Notes: a model not told the origin generated them from the sequence alone. A stretch of 64,000 nucleotides of DNA from a candidate division KSB1 bacterium (GCA_034506255.1 JAPDPX010000007.1:248001-312000); one strand, 5' to 3'; shown: positions 18,836 to 27,809, counted from the first letter of the stretch. Made by a program: numbers and translations.

Positions 18836-19293
18836 TAGTTTTTGAGCAGTTTAATGAAGTCGGAGAAGGAATTGACGGTGCGGAATTTTTCGCGTTCGCG
18901 GGAGTGACTGAGGATTTCGACGAGCCGGCCCAGGACCGGCAGATATTTGTTGTCCTGCTCTTGCGGGGGCGCAATCACCATGAACACGAGATGCACCGGC
19001 TCGCCGTCCATCGCCTCCCATTCGATCCCCTTCCTGGAACAACCAAATGCGATCATGAGCTCGGGCGCGGCGGTGGTGCGGCCGTGGGGAATCGCGATGC
19101 CACGGCCAATCCCGGTGCTGCCCAGCTGTTCGCGGCGGTGAATCATCTCCAACACGATGGCGGGATTGCGGACAAACCCGCTGTTGACAAAACAAGTTAC
19201 CAGTTCCTCCAGCACCCCATCCTTGGATTTGGCCTGCAGCGCGGGCACGAACAAGGCCTCATTGAAATAGGGCACCAGATCCAGCTTGTCCAT
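18835..19293 (-). CDS. PTS EIIA domain protein (PtsN/fructose type)
   Basis: A stand-alone 152-residue EIIA domain of the mannitol/fructose/nitrogen class. The phosphorylatable histidine lies in GRGIAIPHGRT near residue 68. The C-terminal LVFMVIAPPQEQDNKYLPVLG is typical. No EIIB, EIIC, HPr or enzyme I gene is nearby, so a regulatory PtsN-like role is more likely than sugar import. The start ATG follows AGGAGC five bases upstream. It lies eight bases after the small unknown gene and overlaps the zinc-ribbon gene by one base. Grouping with manC hints that phosphorylation state may tune sugar-nucleotide supply, which is inference. Confidence 0.85.
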   Translation of the reverse strand: MDKLDLVPYFNEALFVPALQAKSKDGVLEELVTCFVNSGFVRNPAIVLEMIHRREQLGSTGIGRGIAIPHGRTTAAPELMIAFGCSRKGIEWEAMDGEPVHLVFMVIAPPQEQDNKYLPVLGRLVEILSHSREREKFRTVNSFSDFIKLLKN

Positions 19294-19301
19294 ACATGCT
19301 C

Positions 19302-19610
19302 CTAAACGCTTTCAAGTGAGATTCCATTCTGCGGTTGGCCTTCCAGGCTGGCTGCGTTTGTCGCCAGGGCGTCTTCCAGCACCTGGCGAAGCGCCGGCAC
19401 GATGAAAACATTTTCCAGCTTCATCTGTGCCAGTTCGCGGGCGAGTATGCGAATGCGCTGGGCCGGCGCGAGGGCACTGTTGATGATCATCATCGGTTTC
19501 TCCTTCACCAGGCAATAGCCGCCGGTGAAATCGCCCTTTTCATAACGCAATTCAATACCCAGACTGTCCAGCAACTTCTCCAGGCTGGAGAGGATTTCTT
19601 CCTCTTTCAT
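19302..19610 (-). CDS. Small conserved-looking protein of unknown function in the manC operon
   Basis: A 102-residue soluble protein. Residues 1-20 are an amphipathic helix (MKEEEILSSLEKLLDSLGIE); a short beta meander follows (LRYEKGDFTGGYCLVKEKP), then two helices (PAQRIRILARELAQMKLENV and PALRQVLEDAL). I recognise no named family. It starts four bases after manC ends and finishes eight bases before the PTS gene, so all three are surely one transcript. The ribosome-binding site is weak (CTGAG), which points to translational coupling with manC. There is no signal peptide or metal-binding motif. Confidence 0.7.
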   Translation of the reverse strand: MKEEEILSSLEKLLDSLGIELRYEKGDFTGGYCLVKEKPMMIINSALAPAQRIRILARELAQMKLENVFIVPALRQVLEDALATNAASLEGQPQNGISLESV

Positions 19611-19614
19611 AGAC

Positions 19615-20688
19615 TCAGAGCAGGTTCGTTTTTTTCCGGCGCTTCAACCACTCCACCACTTCTTTGACCTCCTGGGCACTGTCGCGCGGACAGAGCAGCA
19701 GGGCATCATCAGTTTCCACGATGATCAGGTCGTGAATCCCCACTGCCGCGACGGTCCTGCCGGGCACTTCCACCAGGCAGCCCGAGCTGTTCACCAGCAC
19801 GTGCTCGCCACCCGCCACGGCGTTGCCGTCTTTGTCTTTGGGCATGAGCTTGTAGACTTCATCCCAACTCCCCAGATCATTCCATCCAAAATTGGCGGGC
19901 AGCACCAGAACGTTGCGGGCATGCTCCATCACGCCGTAGTCGATCGAGATGCTTTTGATTTGCTGATAGACGCGGGTGATGATCTCCGCTTCCGCCGGGG
20001 TGCCGAGCGAATTCGCGATTTCCCGCAGCCCGTCGTTGAGGTGCGGCAGATGCTCTTCGAACTGTTCGCGGATCACCGACACGCGCCAGACGAAAATGCC
20101 GCTGTTCCACAGAAAATCGCCGCTGGCGAGAAAGACTTTGGCGGTTTCGAGATTGGGTTTTTCCGCAAAGGTTTTGACGCGCCGGGCGGTGGCTGCGCCC
20201 ACGGAGACCGTTTCGTCACTGAACTGAATATAACCATAGCCCGTCGCGGGAAAAGTCGGCTTGATGCCGATGGTGATGAGCACCTCCCTGTCCGCGGCGA
20301 TTTTGGCGGCATCCAGCAGCGTCTGGCGGAAATTGTCCTCGGCTTCGATCAGGTGATCGGCCGGCAGCACGATCATCACTTCATCGCCGAACCGCCGATG
20401 AATGAAAAGAGCCGCCAGGCCGATGCAGGGTGCGGTGTTCTTTCCCTGCGGCTCGACAATGATATTCTCGTACGGCACGGCGGGCAATTGCCGGGCAATC
20501 TCCTGCTGGTGCGCTTGCTTGCATACGATGAAAACCTTTTCCGGGGGAATGATTGGGAGCAATCGACGCACGGTGTTCTGCAACATGGTGCCGGCGCCGA
20601 TGATTTGAAGGAGTTGTTTCGGATGTTTCTCTCTGCTTTTGGGCCAAAACCGCGTGCCGGCTCCGCCGGCCATGATCAGTGCTACCAT
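19615..20688 (-). CDS. manC: Mannose-1-phosphate guanylyltransferase
   Basis: A 357-residue cytoplasmic enzyme making GDP-mannose from GTP and mannose-1-phosphate. The N-terminal signature GGAGTRFWPKSREKHPKQ is complete, with the later IVEPQGKNTAPCIGLAAL, LPADHLIEAE, VKTFAEKPN and WNSGIFVW motifs. It is the short form without the phosphomannose-isomerase C-terminal domain. I chose the ATG at 20688, after GAGGACTGCATC, because the family begins at MVALIMAGGAGTR; the frame stays open upstream for 150 codons but that stretch is Cys/Arg-rich noise overlapping the next gene. It heads a four-gene operon and probably serves the glycan genes 2-7 kb upstream. Confidence 0.93.
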   Translation of the reverse strand: MVALIMAGGAGTRFWPKSREKHPKQLLQIIGAGTMLQNTVRRLLPIIPPEKVFIVCKQAHQQEIARQLPAVPYENIIVEPQGKNTAPCIGLAALFIHRRFGDEVMIVLPADHLIEAEDNFRQTLLDAAKIAADREVLITIGIKPTFPATGYGYIQFSDETVSVGAATARRVKTFAEKPNLETAKVFLASGDFLWNSGIFVWRVSVIREQFEEHLPHLNDGLREIANSLGTPAEAEIITRVYQQIKSISIDYGVMEHARNVLVLPANFGWNDLGSWDEVYKLMPKDKDGNAVAGGEHVLVNSSGCLVEVPGRTVAAVGIHDLIIVETDDALLLCPRDSAQEVKEVVEWLKRRKKTNLL

Positions 20689-20836
20689 GATGCAGTCCTC
20701 GGTTGTGTCCGTCCTGAAAAAAGAAAAGAAGATTTGCGCCGTGCGGGCATCTTCTCTGAAAAAGCGGCGTGATGATGGCCGGTCGTGTGTTGGAACGAGC
20801 GCAATGTAGACAACCGGTTCCAAAAAATCAAGAAGT

Positions 20837-22072
20837 TTATCCGGTGCGCCGGGCCCGTGCACGCAAGTTGGCGCCCCATCGTTGCAGCACAGAACGTTGC
20901 AAATGCCGCCGGTTCTGCCACAATGCCTGACGCAACACCGGCGCGTGCCATTCGCCGCGCAACAGCGGTGGCAGGACCGCTGCGGGAAAGTGCGCCAGCA
21001 GTTGAATCTTTTCGTTCCATGTTTCATCAGTGTAACCGGCGAGCCGGCGGTTGGCGCGTGCCATGCGTTGAAACAGCCGGCCATAGCGTGCCCGCCACTG
21101 CCGGTCATAGCGCGCGAGAAAACCGGCGTCGAAGCGGCCGCGACGATGGGCTTCAACGGCCACCGTGCCCGCGAGGCGGCCCAGTTCGATCACGAACCGA
21201 ATCCCCTCTCCCACCAGCGTGGAAATCAAACCGGCGGCATCACCAACCACCAAGAGTCCATGGGCGGAAGTCCGGCGCAAGGGCGGGCCGGCGGGAATCG
21301 CGCCGGTGTGGTATTCCAGGGTCGCAGCGGTGCTGAGCCGCAGGTTGTGAATCCTGCCCTGACGCAATTTCTCCAGCAATGCTTGCAGGGCAAACTCCGG
21401 CGGCGTGGCGGTGTCGGGATGCAGCAGGCCCACCCCGATGCGCACGCGGTTGTCAGCGTGCGGAAAGATCCAGCCATATCCCGCCGGCCCAACCAGACTG
21501 CCGACCAGCAGGGCAACGGTGTCCGCCGGCCATTCCCCGGCCACCACATCGCATTCGGCACCCAGGCCGTAACGCTGCGGCGGCTCGCGCAACCCGAGCT
21601 CTCTGGCAAGCAACCCCGCCATGCCGGTGGCGTCAATGAGAAGCGGTGCGAAGAATTTCCCGGCCCTGCCGGCCCGCAGACCACACGGCTTGTCCCTGTC
21701 CAGGATCACGCCTTCGACGCGCGTCGCCGGGAAAATTTCGGCACCGGCTTGGGCGGCGAGCACGGCGAGATGCTGATAAAGTCCGCGCACATCGAGGATG
21801 CAACTCACGGGTTCGTCATAATGAAAGATGGCTTCGGCCGCGGGGGCGAGAAAACGGCCGGTGCGAATCGGATGCATGAAGCGGTCGGGAATGCCGAGAC
21901 GGCGCAAATCTTCAATCCAACTGCCACCGCTGGTGTGAATCGGATAGCCAATTTCTTTGCTGCGTTCCAGCACGGCCACGCGCAGGCCGCTCTGCGCCGC
22001 CGTCATGGCCGCGCTCAGGCCGGCAGGCCCGCCACCGGCGATCACAACATCATATTGCTGGGGGCGACTCAT
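20837..22072 (-). CDS. FAD-dependent oxidoreductase, geranylgeranyl reductase family
   Basis: A 411-residue flavoprotein of the geranylgeranyl-reductase / p-hydroxybenzoate-hydroxylase-like group. It has the FAD Rossmann motif YDVVIAGGGPAGLSAAMTA at residues 7-25 and the second flavin motif LVVGDAAGLISTLVGEGI near residue 285. The middle contains YGLGAECDVVAGEWP and GYGWIFPHADNRVRIGVG, typical of the family. Members saturate isoprenoid chains of quinones, dolichol-like carriers or lipids. The partner substrate here cannot be read from sequence; the nearby polyprenyl-phosphate glycan gene makes a prenyl carrier possible but unproven. It lies downstream of trxA, separated by a terminator-like hairpin, so it may be transcribed alone or by readthrough. 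Confidence 0.8.
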   Translation of the reverse strand: MSRPQQYDVVIAGGGPAGLSAAMTAAQSGLRVAVLERSKEIGYPIHTSGGSWIEDLRRLGIPDRFMHPIRTGRFLAPAAEAIFHYDEPVSCILDVRGLYQHLAVLAAQAGAEIFPATRVEGVILDRDKPCGLRAGRAGKFFAPLLIDATGMAGLLARELGLREPPQRYGLGAECDVVAGEWPADTVALLVGSLVGPAGYGWIFPHADNRVRIGVGLLHPDTATPPEFALQALLEKLRQGRIHNLRLSTAATLEYHTGAIPAGPPLRRTSAHGLLVVGDAAGLISTLVGEGIRFVIELGRLAGTVAVEAHRRGRFDAGFLARYDRQWRARYGRLFQRMARANRRLAGYTDETWNEKIQLLAHFPAAVLPPLLRGEWHAPVLRQALWQNRRHLQRSVLQRWGANLRARARRTG

Positions 22073-22114
22073 CTGTTTCGCTCGTCTGCATCAGCCATTC
22101 CACCAAACAAAAAA

Positions 22115-22134
22115 GCACCCGCCCGCGCGGATGC
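22115..22134 (-). terminator. Intrinsic terminator after trxA
   Basis: On the minus strand GCATCCG pairs with CGGGTGC around CGCGGG and is followed by TTTTTT. A shorter T run on the plus strand makes it partly bidirectional. Confidence 0.75.
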
Positions 22135-22162
22135 TTTTCCGTTGCCTCACTCGTTTGGCATT

Positions 22163-22486
22163 TTACAGCGTGGCATCCAGACGTTCTTTGATTCTCTGTT
22201 TGGGCAGCGCGCCGACGATTTGATCGACCACGCGGCCGTTCTTGAAGATCAACAAGGTGGGGATGCTGCGGATGCCATATTGACTGGTGATGATCTGATT
22301 GCTGTCCACGTCCAGCTTGGCGATTTTGACCCGGCCGGCATATTCGCCGGCAAGCTCGTTGATCGCCGGCGCGATCATCTTGCACGGACCGCACCACTCC
22401 GCCCAAAAGTCCACCAGCACGGGTATGTTGGATTGCAACACTTCCTTCTCAAATGTGCTGTCACTCAGAACAACGGGATGAGACAT
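22163..22486 (-). CDS. trxA: Thioredoxin
   Basis: A 107-residue thioredoxin that reduces disulfides in cytoplasmic proteins using electrons from thioredoxin reductase. The active site WCGPC has Cys32 and Cys35. The usual buried Asp26 (VLVDFWAEW) and cis-proline loop (YGIRSIPTLLIF) are present. The length is standard. I chose the ATG at 22486 because AAGGAG lies a few bases before it and the protein then matches the family; the open frame runs about 47 codons further upstream in basic, low-quality sequence. No reductase gene is nearby. The gene ends in a clear terminator (22115-22134). Confidence 0.95.
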   Translation of the reverse strand: MSHPVVLSDSTFEKEVLQSNIPVLVDFWAEWCGPCKMIAPAINELAGEYAGRVKIAKLDVDSNQIITSQYGIRSIPTLLIFKNGRVVDQIVGALPKQRIKERLDATL

Positions 22487-22704
22487 CCAGCATCTCCTTT
22501 CGGCCACTGGCCAGCTTGCACATTTTTGTTGATGTTTTCCGTTCGCTCGCGGCATCTTCGCCTTCCCGCTCTTGCCGGCGGCGGCACGGCAAAGAGACCT
22601 GCGTGTCGCTGTTTGGCAGTGCGGCAAAACCTAGAAACCTTTGGCAAAATTCCAAAAGATTTTTCGGTATAATTTTTCACCGGGGTGGGAAATTCACCGT
22701 CGCG

Positions 22705-23850
22705 TCACTCGGGCTGGGCCGAAGGCAGCGGTTGGCGCGAGGAGGCCGGGGCCCCCTCCTGCCGGCGCCGCCGCGCGACGTGCACCAGCACCGTGATCAT
22801 CACATAAACCAGCACGGTGTGCAGCAGCACCAAAATCTCGCCCCACAGCGGCAGATACGGCAGAAGTGCCGCGACAATGCCGATGGTGGCGGTGACGAGA
22901 TAAATAAAAACGACGGCGCCGCGCGGCGTCATGCCGAGATCCACCAGGCGGTGGGAAAAATGACGGCGGTCGCCCTGGAAGACCGGGCGATGCTCCCGCA
23001 GGCGAATGACGATGACCGAGAGCGTGTCGAAGATCGGCAGACTGAGCACGAGCAGCGGCATCAATGCCGGCATCATCGAGGCGCTCTGCGGCACCACGTA
23101 GCTGCTGGTGATCGACAACGCGGCAAGCAGAAAACCGATGAACAGACTGCCGGTGTCACCCATGAAAATGCCCGCCGGCGGAAAGTTGTAGCGCAGAAAG
23201 CCCAGCAGGGCACCGGCCAGCACACTCAACGCCATCGCGGAGAAAAACTGATCCTGCGCGATGGTGATCACCAACAACATCGCAGTGGCAATCAGCGCCA
23301 CACCCGCGGACAGGCCATCCATGTTGTCAAGGAGATTGAAGGCATTGGTGATGCCCACCACCCACACCACCGTGACCAGGGTGTTCAACAGCGGCGAGGG
23401 CATGAGATCGGTGTGCACGCCGGCGGCCACCAGCAGGCCGGCGGCAAGAATTTGAATGGCGAATTTGATCTTGTAGGAAAAATTCAAACCGCGGCGGTCA
23501 TCCACAAAGCCGAGCACCACCATCAGCGTGGCGCCCGCACTGATGGCGAGCAGTTTCGGCAGTGTTTCCGCCAGACGTCCGGCTTCCGCGGGCAGAAAGG
23601 GAAAAGTCTGTGCGAACCACTCCGCCTGTTGCATGCTGAAGTAGGCAGCGAGATGCAGCAGCACCGCCAGCATGAAGGCGGCGTAGATCGCAAGTCCGCC
23701 GAGCAGAGGCGTCGGCTGGCGGTGCGCCTTGCGGCCCTGCGGCCAATCAATCACACCCAGGCGCAGGGCGAGCTGGCGCGCGACCGGCACGAAGAGCAGG
23801 GCCAGCAGCAGGGCGAACAGGAAGAGATGCAGGTAAATGAGGTAGCGCAT
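22705..23850 (-). CDS. Polyprenyl-phosphate GlcNAc-1-phosphate transferase (WecA/TagO/MraY family)
   Basis: A 381-residue integral membrane enzyme with about eleven spans. It transfers a sugar-1-phosphate from a UDP-sugar to undecaprenyl (or a similar) phosphate, the first membrane step of surface glycan synthesis. Motifs: GFVDDRRGLNFSYKIKF near residue 115, TNAFNLLDNMDGLSAG near 168, FMGDTGSLFIGF near 230, and the cytoplasmic HFSHRLVDLGMTPRGAV near 310. The HFSHRL loop fits the WecA branch rather than MraY. The gene is the last of a five-gene glycan block and starts 76 bases after the upstream GT4 gene ends. The sugar is likely GlcNAc or an isomer, by family only. Confidence 0.9.
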   Translation of the reverse strand: MRYLIYLHLFLFALLLALLFVPVARQLALRLGVIDWPQGRKAHRQPTPLLGGLAIYAAFMLAVLLHLAAYFSMQQAEWFAQTFPFLPAEAGRLAETLPKLLAISAGATLMVVLGFVDDRRGLNFSYKIKFAIQILAAGLLVAAGVHTDLMPSPLLNTLVTVVWVVGITNAFNLLDNMDGLSAGVALIATAMLLVITIAQDQFFSAMALSVLAGALLGFLRYNFPPAGIFMGDTGSLFIGFLLAALSITSSYVVPQSASMMPALMPLLVLSLPIFDTLSVIVIRLREHRPVFQGDRRHFSHRLVDLGMTPRGAVVFIYLVTATIGIVAALLPYLPLWGEILVLLHTVLVYVMITVLVHVARRRRQEGAPASSRQPLPSAQPE

Positions 23851-23926
23851 GGGTCAATGCGACGATGTTCCCACACAAGCGGTGATGATCAGGCAACCTT
23901 GAAAAAGGTCTCCCCGGGCGAGGCCT

Positions 23927-25123
23927 TCATGATGCCGCCCCGCCGCCCTGTGCTGCGCGGCTGGCAGCAAGCAATTCCTGATAAAGTTGATCGTGCTGCT
24001 GCACCATTTTTTCAGCGCTGAATTCCTGCACGCGGCTGCGCCCCTGCCGGCCCAGGCGCGCCGCGGTCTCGCGGTCGGCCAGAAGCTGCAACATGGCCGC
24101 CGCCAGTGCCCGGCGATCACCGGGCGGCACCAGGATGCCGTTCTCGTCCTGCTGCACGGCTTCGACATTGCCATCCACCGCGGTGGCGATGATCGGCAGC
24201 CCCGCGGCCATGGCCTGTGGCAGGACCCGGGGCAGCCCCTCCCACAAAGAGGAGAGCACAAAAATATCAAAACTCGTGAGCAGCTCCGCCACATCGCGGC
24301 GCAGGCCGGTGAGATGAAAGTGCTGCTGCCGGCCGCTGGCGGCAATCATGTTTTCCACCTCCTGCCGCAACGGCCCGTCACCGACCATGACGAAATGCGC
24401 TTCCGGCTCGCACTGCGCGACCGTCAGGGCAGCGGCGACAAAATCAGCCGGCGCTTTCTGCGCGGACAGGCGCGTGACCGTGCCGATCACCGGCGCATGC
24501 AGAGGAATGTTGAGCCGCGCGCGCATCTCCCGCCGGTCCGCCCGCGGATGGAGAAATTCCTCCAGCTCGATGCCGCTGCGAATGGTGAGATACTGTTCCG
24601 GCCGGCCGATGCGATCCGCGCGGCCCTTGTCGAGATTGCGCGGCGAAACCACGATCAAACGCTGCGTGAGACGGGCGCAGCCGCGTTCCAGCCCAATGAA
24701 CGTGCGGCGAATCAGCGGCCGTTGATACTCATGATGGCCCCAGCCATGCACGGTGTGCACGATCACCGGCACGCCGGCCAAGCGCGCGGCCAACCGGCCG
24801 AGAATGCCGGCTTTGCTGCTGTTGGTGTGCACGATATCATAGTGGCCCGCCTTGATGAAACGCTGCAATTTCCAGAACGCCTTGACGTCCCGCACGGGGT
24901 CGACCTCGCGCACCAGCTCCGGCAGGATCGTCAGCGCAATGCCGCGGCGGTGAAACTCTTCGATCAAACTGCCTTCCGGGCCGGTTTGCGGCCCGCTGAC
25001 CACCTCGACGTGATAGCCCCGCCGGCCGAGCATTTCGGCGAGCAGCATCACAGTTTCCTGCGCGCCGCCGACGATGAGGCGGGTGATCAGGTATAAGAGC
25101 CGGGGCTGATGAGTGTCACGCAT
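23927..25123 (-). CDS. Glycosyltransferase family 4
   Basis: A 398-residue GT-B fold enzyme using a nucleotide sugar to extend a lipid-linked glycan at the cytoplasmic face. The N-terminal domain starts LYLITRLIVGGAQETVM, a common opening of GT4 proteins; the C-terminal domain has VIGTVTRLSAQKAPADFV near residue 215 and the EX7E-type motif in SSLWEGLPRVLPQAMAAGLP near 300. I chose the ATG at 25123, which overlaps the upstream GT gene by eight bases and gives the family N-terminus; the frame stays open for 57 codons further upstream but that stretch is the shadow of the neighbour. The sugar and acceptor are unknown. Confidence 0.88.
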   Translation of the reverse strand: MRDTHQPRLLYLITRLIVGGAQETVMLLAEMLGRRGYHVEVVSGPQTGPEGSLIEEFHRRGIALTILPELVREVDPVRDVKAFWKLQRFIKAGHYDIVHTNSSKAGILGRLAARLAGVPVIVHTVHGWGHHEYQRPLIRRTFIGLERGCARLTQRLIVVSPRNLDKGRADRIGRPEQYLTIRSGIELEEFLHPRADRREMRARLNIPLHAPVIGTVTRLSAQKAPADFVAAALTVAQCEPEAHFVMVGDGPLRQEVENMIAASGRQQHFHLTGLRRDVAELLTSFDIFVLSSLWEGLPRVLPQAMAAGLPIIATAVDGNVEAVQQDENGILVPPGDRRALAAAMLQLLADRETAARLGRQGRSRVQEFSAEKMVQQHDQLYQELLAASRAAQGGGAAS

Positions 25124-26192
25124 GGGCGACAGCCTGCAAAATCGCATCGAGACGTTGAGCACAGGGTGCCGTGGAATATCGTTCTTCCACCAACCGGCGG
25201 CCGCGCTGCCCCATTTGCCGCCGCAGCTCGGCATCCGAGATGAGCGTGCGCAAGGCATGCTGCCATTCCGCAGTGTTCTCCGCCCAAAAGCCATTCTCCC
25301 CGGGCGTGACCAGCTCGCGGTTCATCCCCACCGGCGAACACACCACCGGGATGGCCACGCTCATGTACTGCAGCGCCTTGAAGCCGCATTTGCCGCGCGT
25401 CCAGCGGTTGTCGGGCATGGGCATGATTCCGATATCGAAGCGTTGCAGATCCTCCACTTCTCTTTCCAAAACCCAGGGGCGATAATGTGCCGCGAGACCG
25501 TGGAACCGGAAATCGCCGGCGCCGATGATTTCAATGCGCAGGCGCGCGCCCATTTCCGCCAGCAAGCCCTGTAGCGCCGCTTCGACCAGCTCGAGATAAG
25601 GCGCAGTCGAATGGCTGCCGATCCAGCCGATCACCAACGGTGCGTCAGCCGGCCGCGGTTGCGGCACAAACAAGTTGACTTCCACCGGCGTCGGCAGTTG
25701 AAAAATTCGCGCACAATACTGCCGCGCATAGGCTGCGAGGTAGCCGTTGCCCGCAATCACCGCGTGCGCGCGCGCAATCAAACGCGGAATCTTGCGTGTC
25801 GATTTCAAAAAGGCAAACCAGCGGTTGGCCGAACTGACATGCGGTTCGAACACGGCATCATCGAAATCATAAACCAGCCGGCGGCTGAGACGCGCCACCA
25901 GCCACTCGATCCAGCCCGGCCCCCACAGCGCCACTTCGCGATGCACCACACAAACGTCCCAACGCCGCAGGCGCGGCAACCAAGCCAGGCAGCGCAGCAT
26001 GCCAGCCAGCATGACGAACACTTTGCGCAACAGCCTGCCGGGCTGATAAAGCACGCGGTATGCCGTTTCACTCAAAAACGTGCAAACGGCAACCTGATGA
26101 CCTTTTGCTGCGAGATAAGGCAAGTATTGATAAATGCGAAACCGGCTGCTGCCGCCCGAGCGCGGATAAGGTGAAATAAAAAGGATCTTCAT
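25116..26192 (-). CDS. Glycosyltransferase family 4, second gene
   Basis: A 358-residue GT-B glycosyltransferase. It opens MKILFISPYPRSGGSSRFR, has VIGWIGSHSTAPYLELV near residue 190 at the linker to the C-terminal domain, and a nucleotide-sugar end with CGFKALQYMSVAIPVVCSP near 280. The expected glutamate pair is only partly visible (GMNRELVTPGENGF), so it is a divergent member. I chose the ATG at 26192, because it overlaps the stop of the upstream GT2 gene as TGATG, instead of the ATG four codons earlier. It belongs to the tightly packed block and probably adds a different sugar from its neighbour. Confidence 0.85.
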   Translation of the reverse strand: MKILFISPYPRSGGSSRFRIYQYLPYLAAKGHQVAVCTFLSETAYRVLYQPGRLLRKVFVMLAGMLRCLAWLPRLRRWDVCVVHREVALWGPGWIEWLVARLSRRLVYDFDDAVFEPHVSSANRWFAFLKSTRKIPRLIARAHAVIAGNGYLAAYARQYCARIFQLPTPVEVNLFVPQPRPADAPLVIGWIGSHSTAPYLELVEAALQGLLAEMGARLRIEIIGAGDFRFHGLAAHYRPWVLEREVEDLQRFDIGIMPMPDNRWTRGKCGFKALQYMSVAIPVVCSPVGMNRELVTPGENGFWAENTAEWQHALRTLISDAELRRQMGQRGRRLVEERYSTAPCAQRLDAILQAVAHA

Positions 26193-27142
26193 CAATAGCC
26201 CCAATGCTGCAACAGGACGCGGCCGTGACTCAGGAACTGCTGGCGCCGGCTGCGCCAGTAGGTCGGACGTGCTGGCAGTCTTTCAGTGGCCAGCAGCACA
26301 AGCAACGTGAAGAGCTTGCCGATCTCGCCCATCGTCACCAAGACTTTGGCCACCAGCGTGGCCGTGCGGCCGTGATGCCGGCGGAAGTAGCGATACATGC
26401 TGCGATAGAATTGCGGAAAGTTGCTGACCGCCACCGGACTGGTACTCTGGCCGCCCACATGAAAGACGCGCGCCTCCGGCAGAAAAAAAATCTTCCAGCC
26501 GGTGTTGTGCAGGGCACGGCACAACTCGACATCTTCAAAATACATAAAATAGCCTTCGTCGAAGCCTGCGACGGCCGTGAAAGCTTCGCGCCGAACCGCC
26601 AAGCACGCGCCCATGGGTTGCTCCACCTCCCGCTGCTGCTGATGATCCCACCAGGTCATCAAGTAATGGCCGAAGCGCGGACTGCGCGGCCACAGGCGCG
26701 ACAATCCCAGTTGGTCATAAAGCAGCGTGGTCAGCGTCGGAAAGGCGCGCACTGAGCCGCGCTGCAATGAGCCGTCGGGATTGAGGACCCGCGGGGCGCA
26801 GCCGCCGGCCTGCTCGTGCGAATCGAGAAAGCGCACCAGCGCCGTGGCGAGATCGGCATCAACCCACGTGTCGGGATTCAAAAAAAGCAGATGCCGGCCA
26901 TGCGCCTGGGACACCGCCAGGTTGTTCGCGCGCGCAAAACCGACGTTCTCGGCATGGCGTATCAGCCGGACATGGGCAAACCGGCTGGCAATCACCTCAC
27001 ACGTGGCATCGGTGGAGGCGTTGTCGAACACGATGATTTCGCTCCGCACCCCGGTGCAATACTGCTGCAACGACCGCAGACATTTGTCGATATCGTTGGC
27101 GGAATTATGGGTGACGATGATGATGCTGAGATCAGGCGGCAT
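26192..27142 (-). CDS. Glycosyltransferase family 2 (rhamnosyltransferase-like)
   Basis: A 316-residue GT-A enzyme. It opens LSIIIVTHNSANDIDKCL with IIVFDNASTDAT near residue 38, the DXD-like region FLNPDTWVDADL near 88, and the acceptor-side GACLAVRREAFTAVAGFDEG and FMYFEDVELCRAL near 180-210. These features match the family that adds dTDP-rhamnose or similar to O-antigen-type chains. The last 60 residues are basic and hydrophobic and may lie on the membrane. The start overlaps the methyltransferase gene by 11 bases and the stop overlaps the GT4 gene by one base, so this is one translationally coupled unit. Confidence 0.9.
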   Translation of the reverse strand: MPPDLSIIIVTHNSANDIDKCLRSLQQYCTGVRSEIIVFDNASTDATCEVIASRFAHVRLIRHAENVGFARANNLAVSQAHGRHLLFLNPDTWVDADLATALVRFLDSHEQAGGCAPRVLNPDGSLQRGSVRAFPTLTTLLYDQLGLSRLWPRSPRFGHYLMTWWDHQQQREVEQPMGACLAVRREAFTAVAGFDEGYFMYFEDVELCRALHNTGWKIFFLPEARVFHVGGQSTSPVAVSNFPQFYRSMYRYFRRHHGRTATLVAKVLVTMGEIGKLFTLLVLLATERLPARPTYWRSRRQQFLSHGRVLLQHWGY

Positions 27143-27809
27143 CGCGGCGGAGATGAAAAATAAAATTGAAGCCGAACAAACCCGGCCGGATTTTGCGAAG
27201 CCAGCGTTTCAGACGCTTGCAACGGACGTTTTCCGGCGTCAGGACCATCACTTTTTCGATATGAAAACCCGCGGCGCGGAACATGTCCTGCGCGCTAGCC
27301 AGCGTGTAAAAACGCAGATGGGTGCGGTCAAGTGTGCCGGTGTCGGTGTACTCGAAACGACCCAGCAGAAATTGCAGGCGCGTGCGCCAATAAACCACGT
27401 TGGGAAGCGAAACCAGTGCAACGCCGTCAGCCGCCAGCAGACGGCGCACGCGACGCAACACTTCCTCCGGGTTGCGCAAATGCTCCAGCACATCGGCCAT
27501 GAGCGCGAATTGATAGGATTCGGAAAGCGAGCGTGACCAGCCCTCGTCCTCCAAAGAGGCAACGATGATTTGCCGGCAAAAAGGCGCCGCTTTCGCGGCA
27601 TCCCTGGCATTCAGCTCCACGGCGTCAACCCGGCAGCCTTTGCCGGCCAGCACGGCGGTCATGTATCCCGAGGCCGGGCCCAGTTCCAGAACCGTGCTGT
27701 GTGGAGGAATCTGCTGCAAAAGATAACGATGGGTGGCGGACAACCCTTCGCGTTGCACCGCGGCATCATACACGGAGGTGGGCGCGGCAGAAGTGGTGGC
27801 TTCAGGCAT
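27132..27809 (-). CDS. SAM-dependent class I methyltransferase
   Basis: A 225-residue methyltransferase with SAM motif I in STVLELGPASGYMTAVLAG, the acidic residue ending strand 2 in CRVDAVELN, and motif IV FALMADVLEHLRNPEEVL. This order matches the Methyltransf_11/23 type that often methylates glycans or lipid-linked intermediates. The ATG at 27809 follows GAAAGAG five bases upstream. An ATG at 27860 in the same frame would add 17 residues but lacks a ribosome-binding site, and the earlier open frame is Arg/Cys-rich noise. It is the first gene of the glycan block and overlaps the GT2 gene by 11 bases. The C-terminus is basic with Phe-rich strands. Confidence 0.82.
   Translation of the reverse strand: MPEATTSAAPTSVYDAAVQREGLSATHRYLLQQIPPHSTVLELGPASGYMTAVLAGKGCRVDAVELNARDAAKAAPFCRQIIVASLEDEGWSRSLSESYQFALMADVLEHLRNPEEVLRRVRRLLAADGVALVSLPNVVYWRTRLQFLLGRFEYTDTGTLDRTHLRFYTLASAQDMFRAAGFHIEKVMVLTPENVRCKRLKRWLRKIRPGLFGFNFIFHLRRDAA

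Noticed and set aside
20689..21156. 155-codon N-terminal extension of manC
   Set aside because: The extension overlaps the flavoprotein gene, is Cys/Arg-rich and unlike the family; the ATG at 20688 has its own ribosome-binding site.
22668..22673. Perfect TATAAT on the plus strand between trxA and the WecA-like gene
   Set aside because: The only TTGGCA-like box is 21 bases away, and no plus-strand gene follows; probably chance in an AT-rich stretch.
22453..24021. Plus-strand open frame of 522 codons across the WecA-like gene
   Set aside because: His/Gln/Arg-rich translation typical of the antisense strand of membrane-protein genes; the minus strand carries the complete enzyme motifs.
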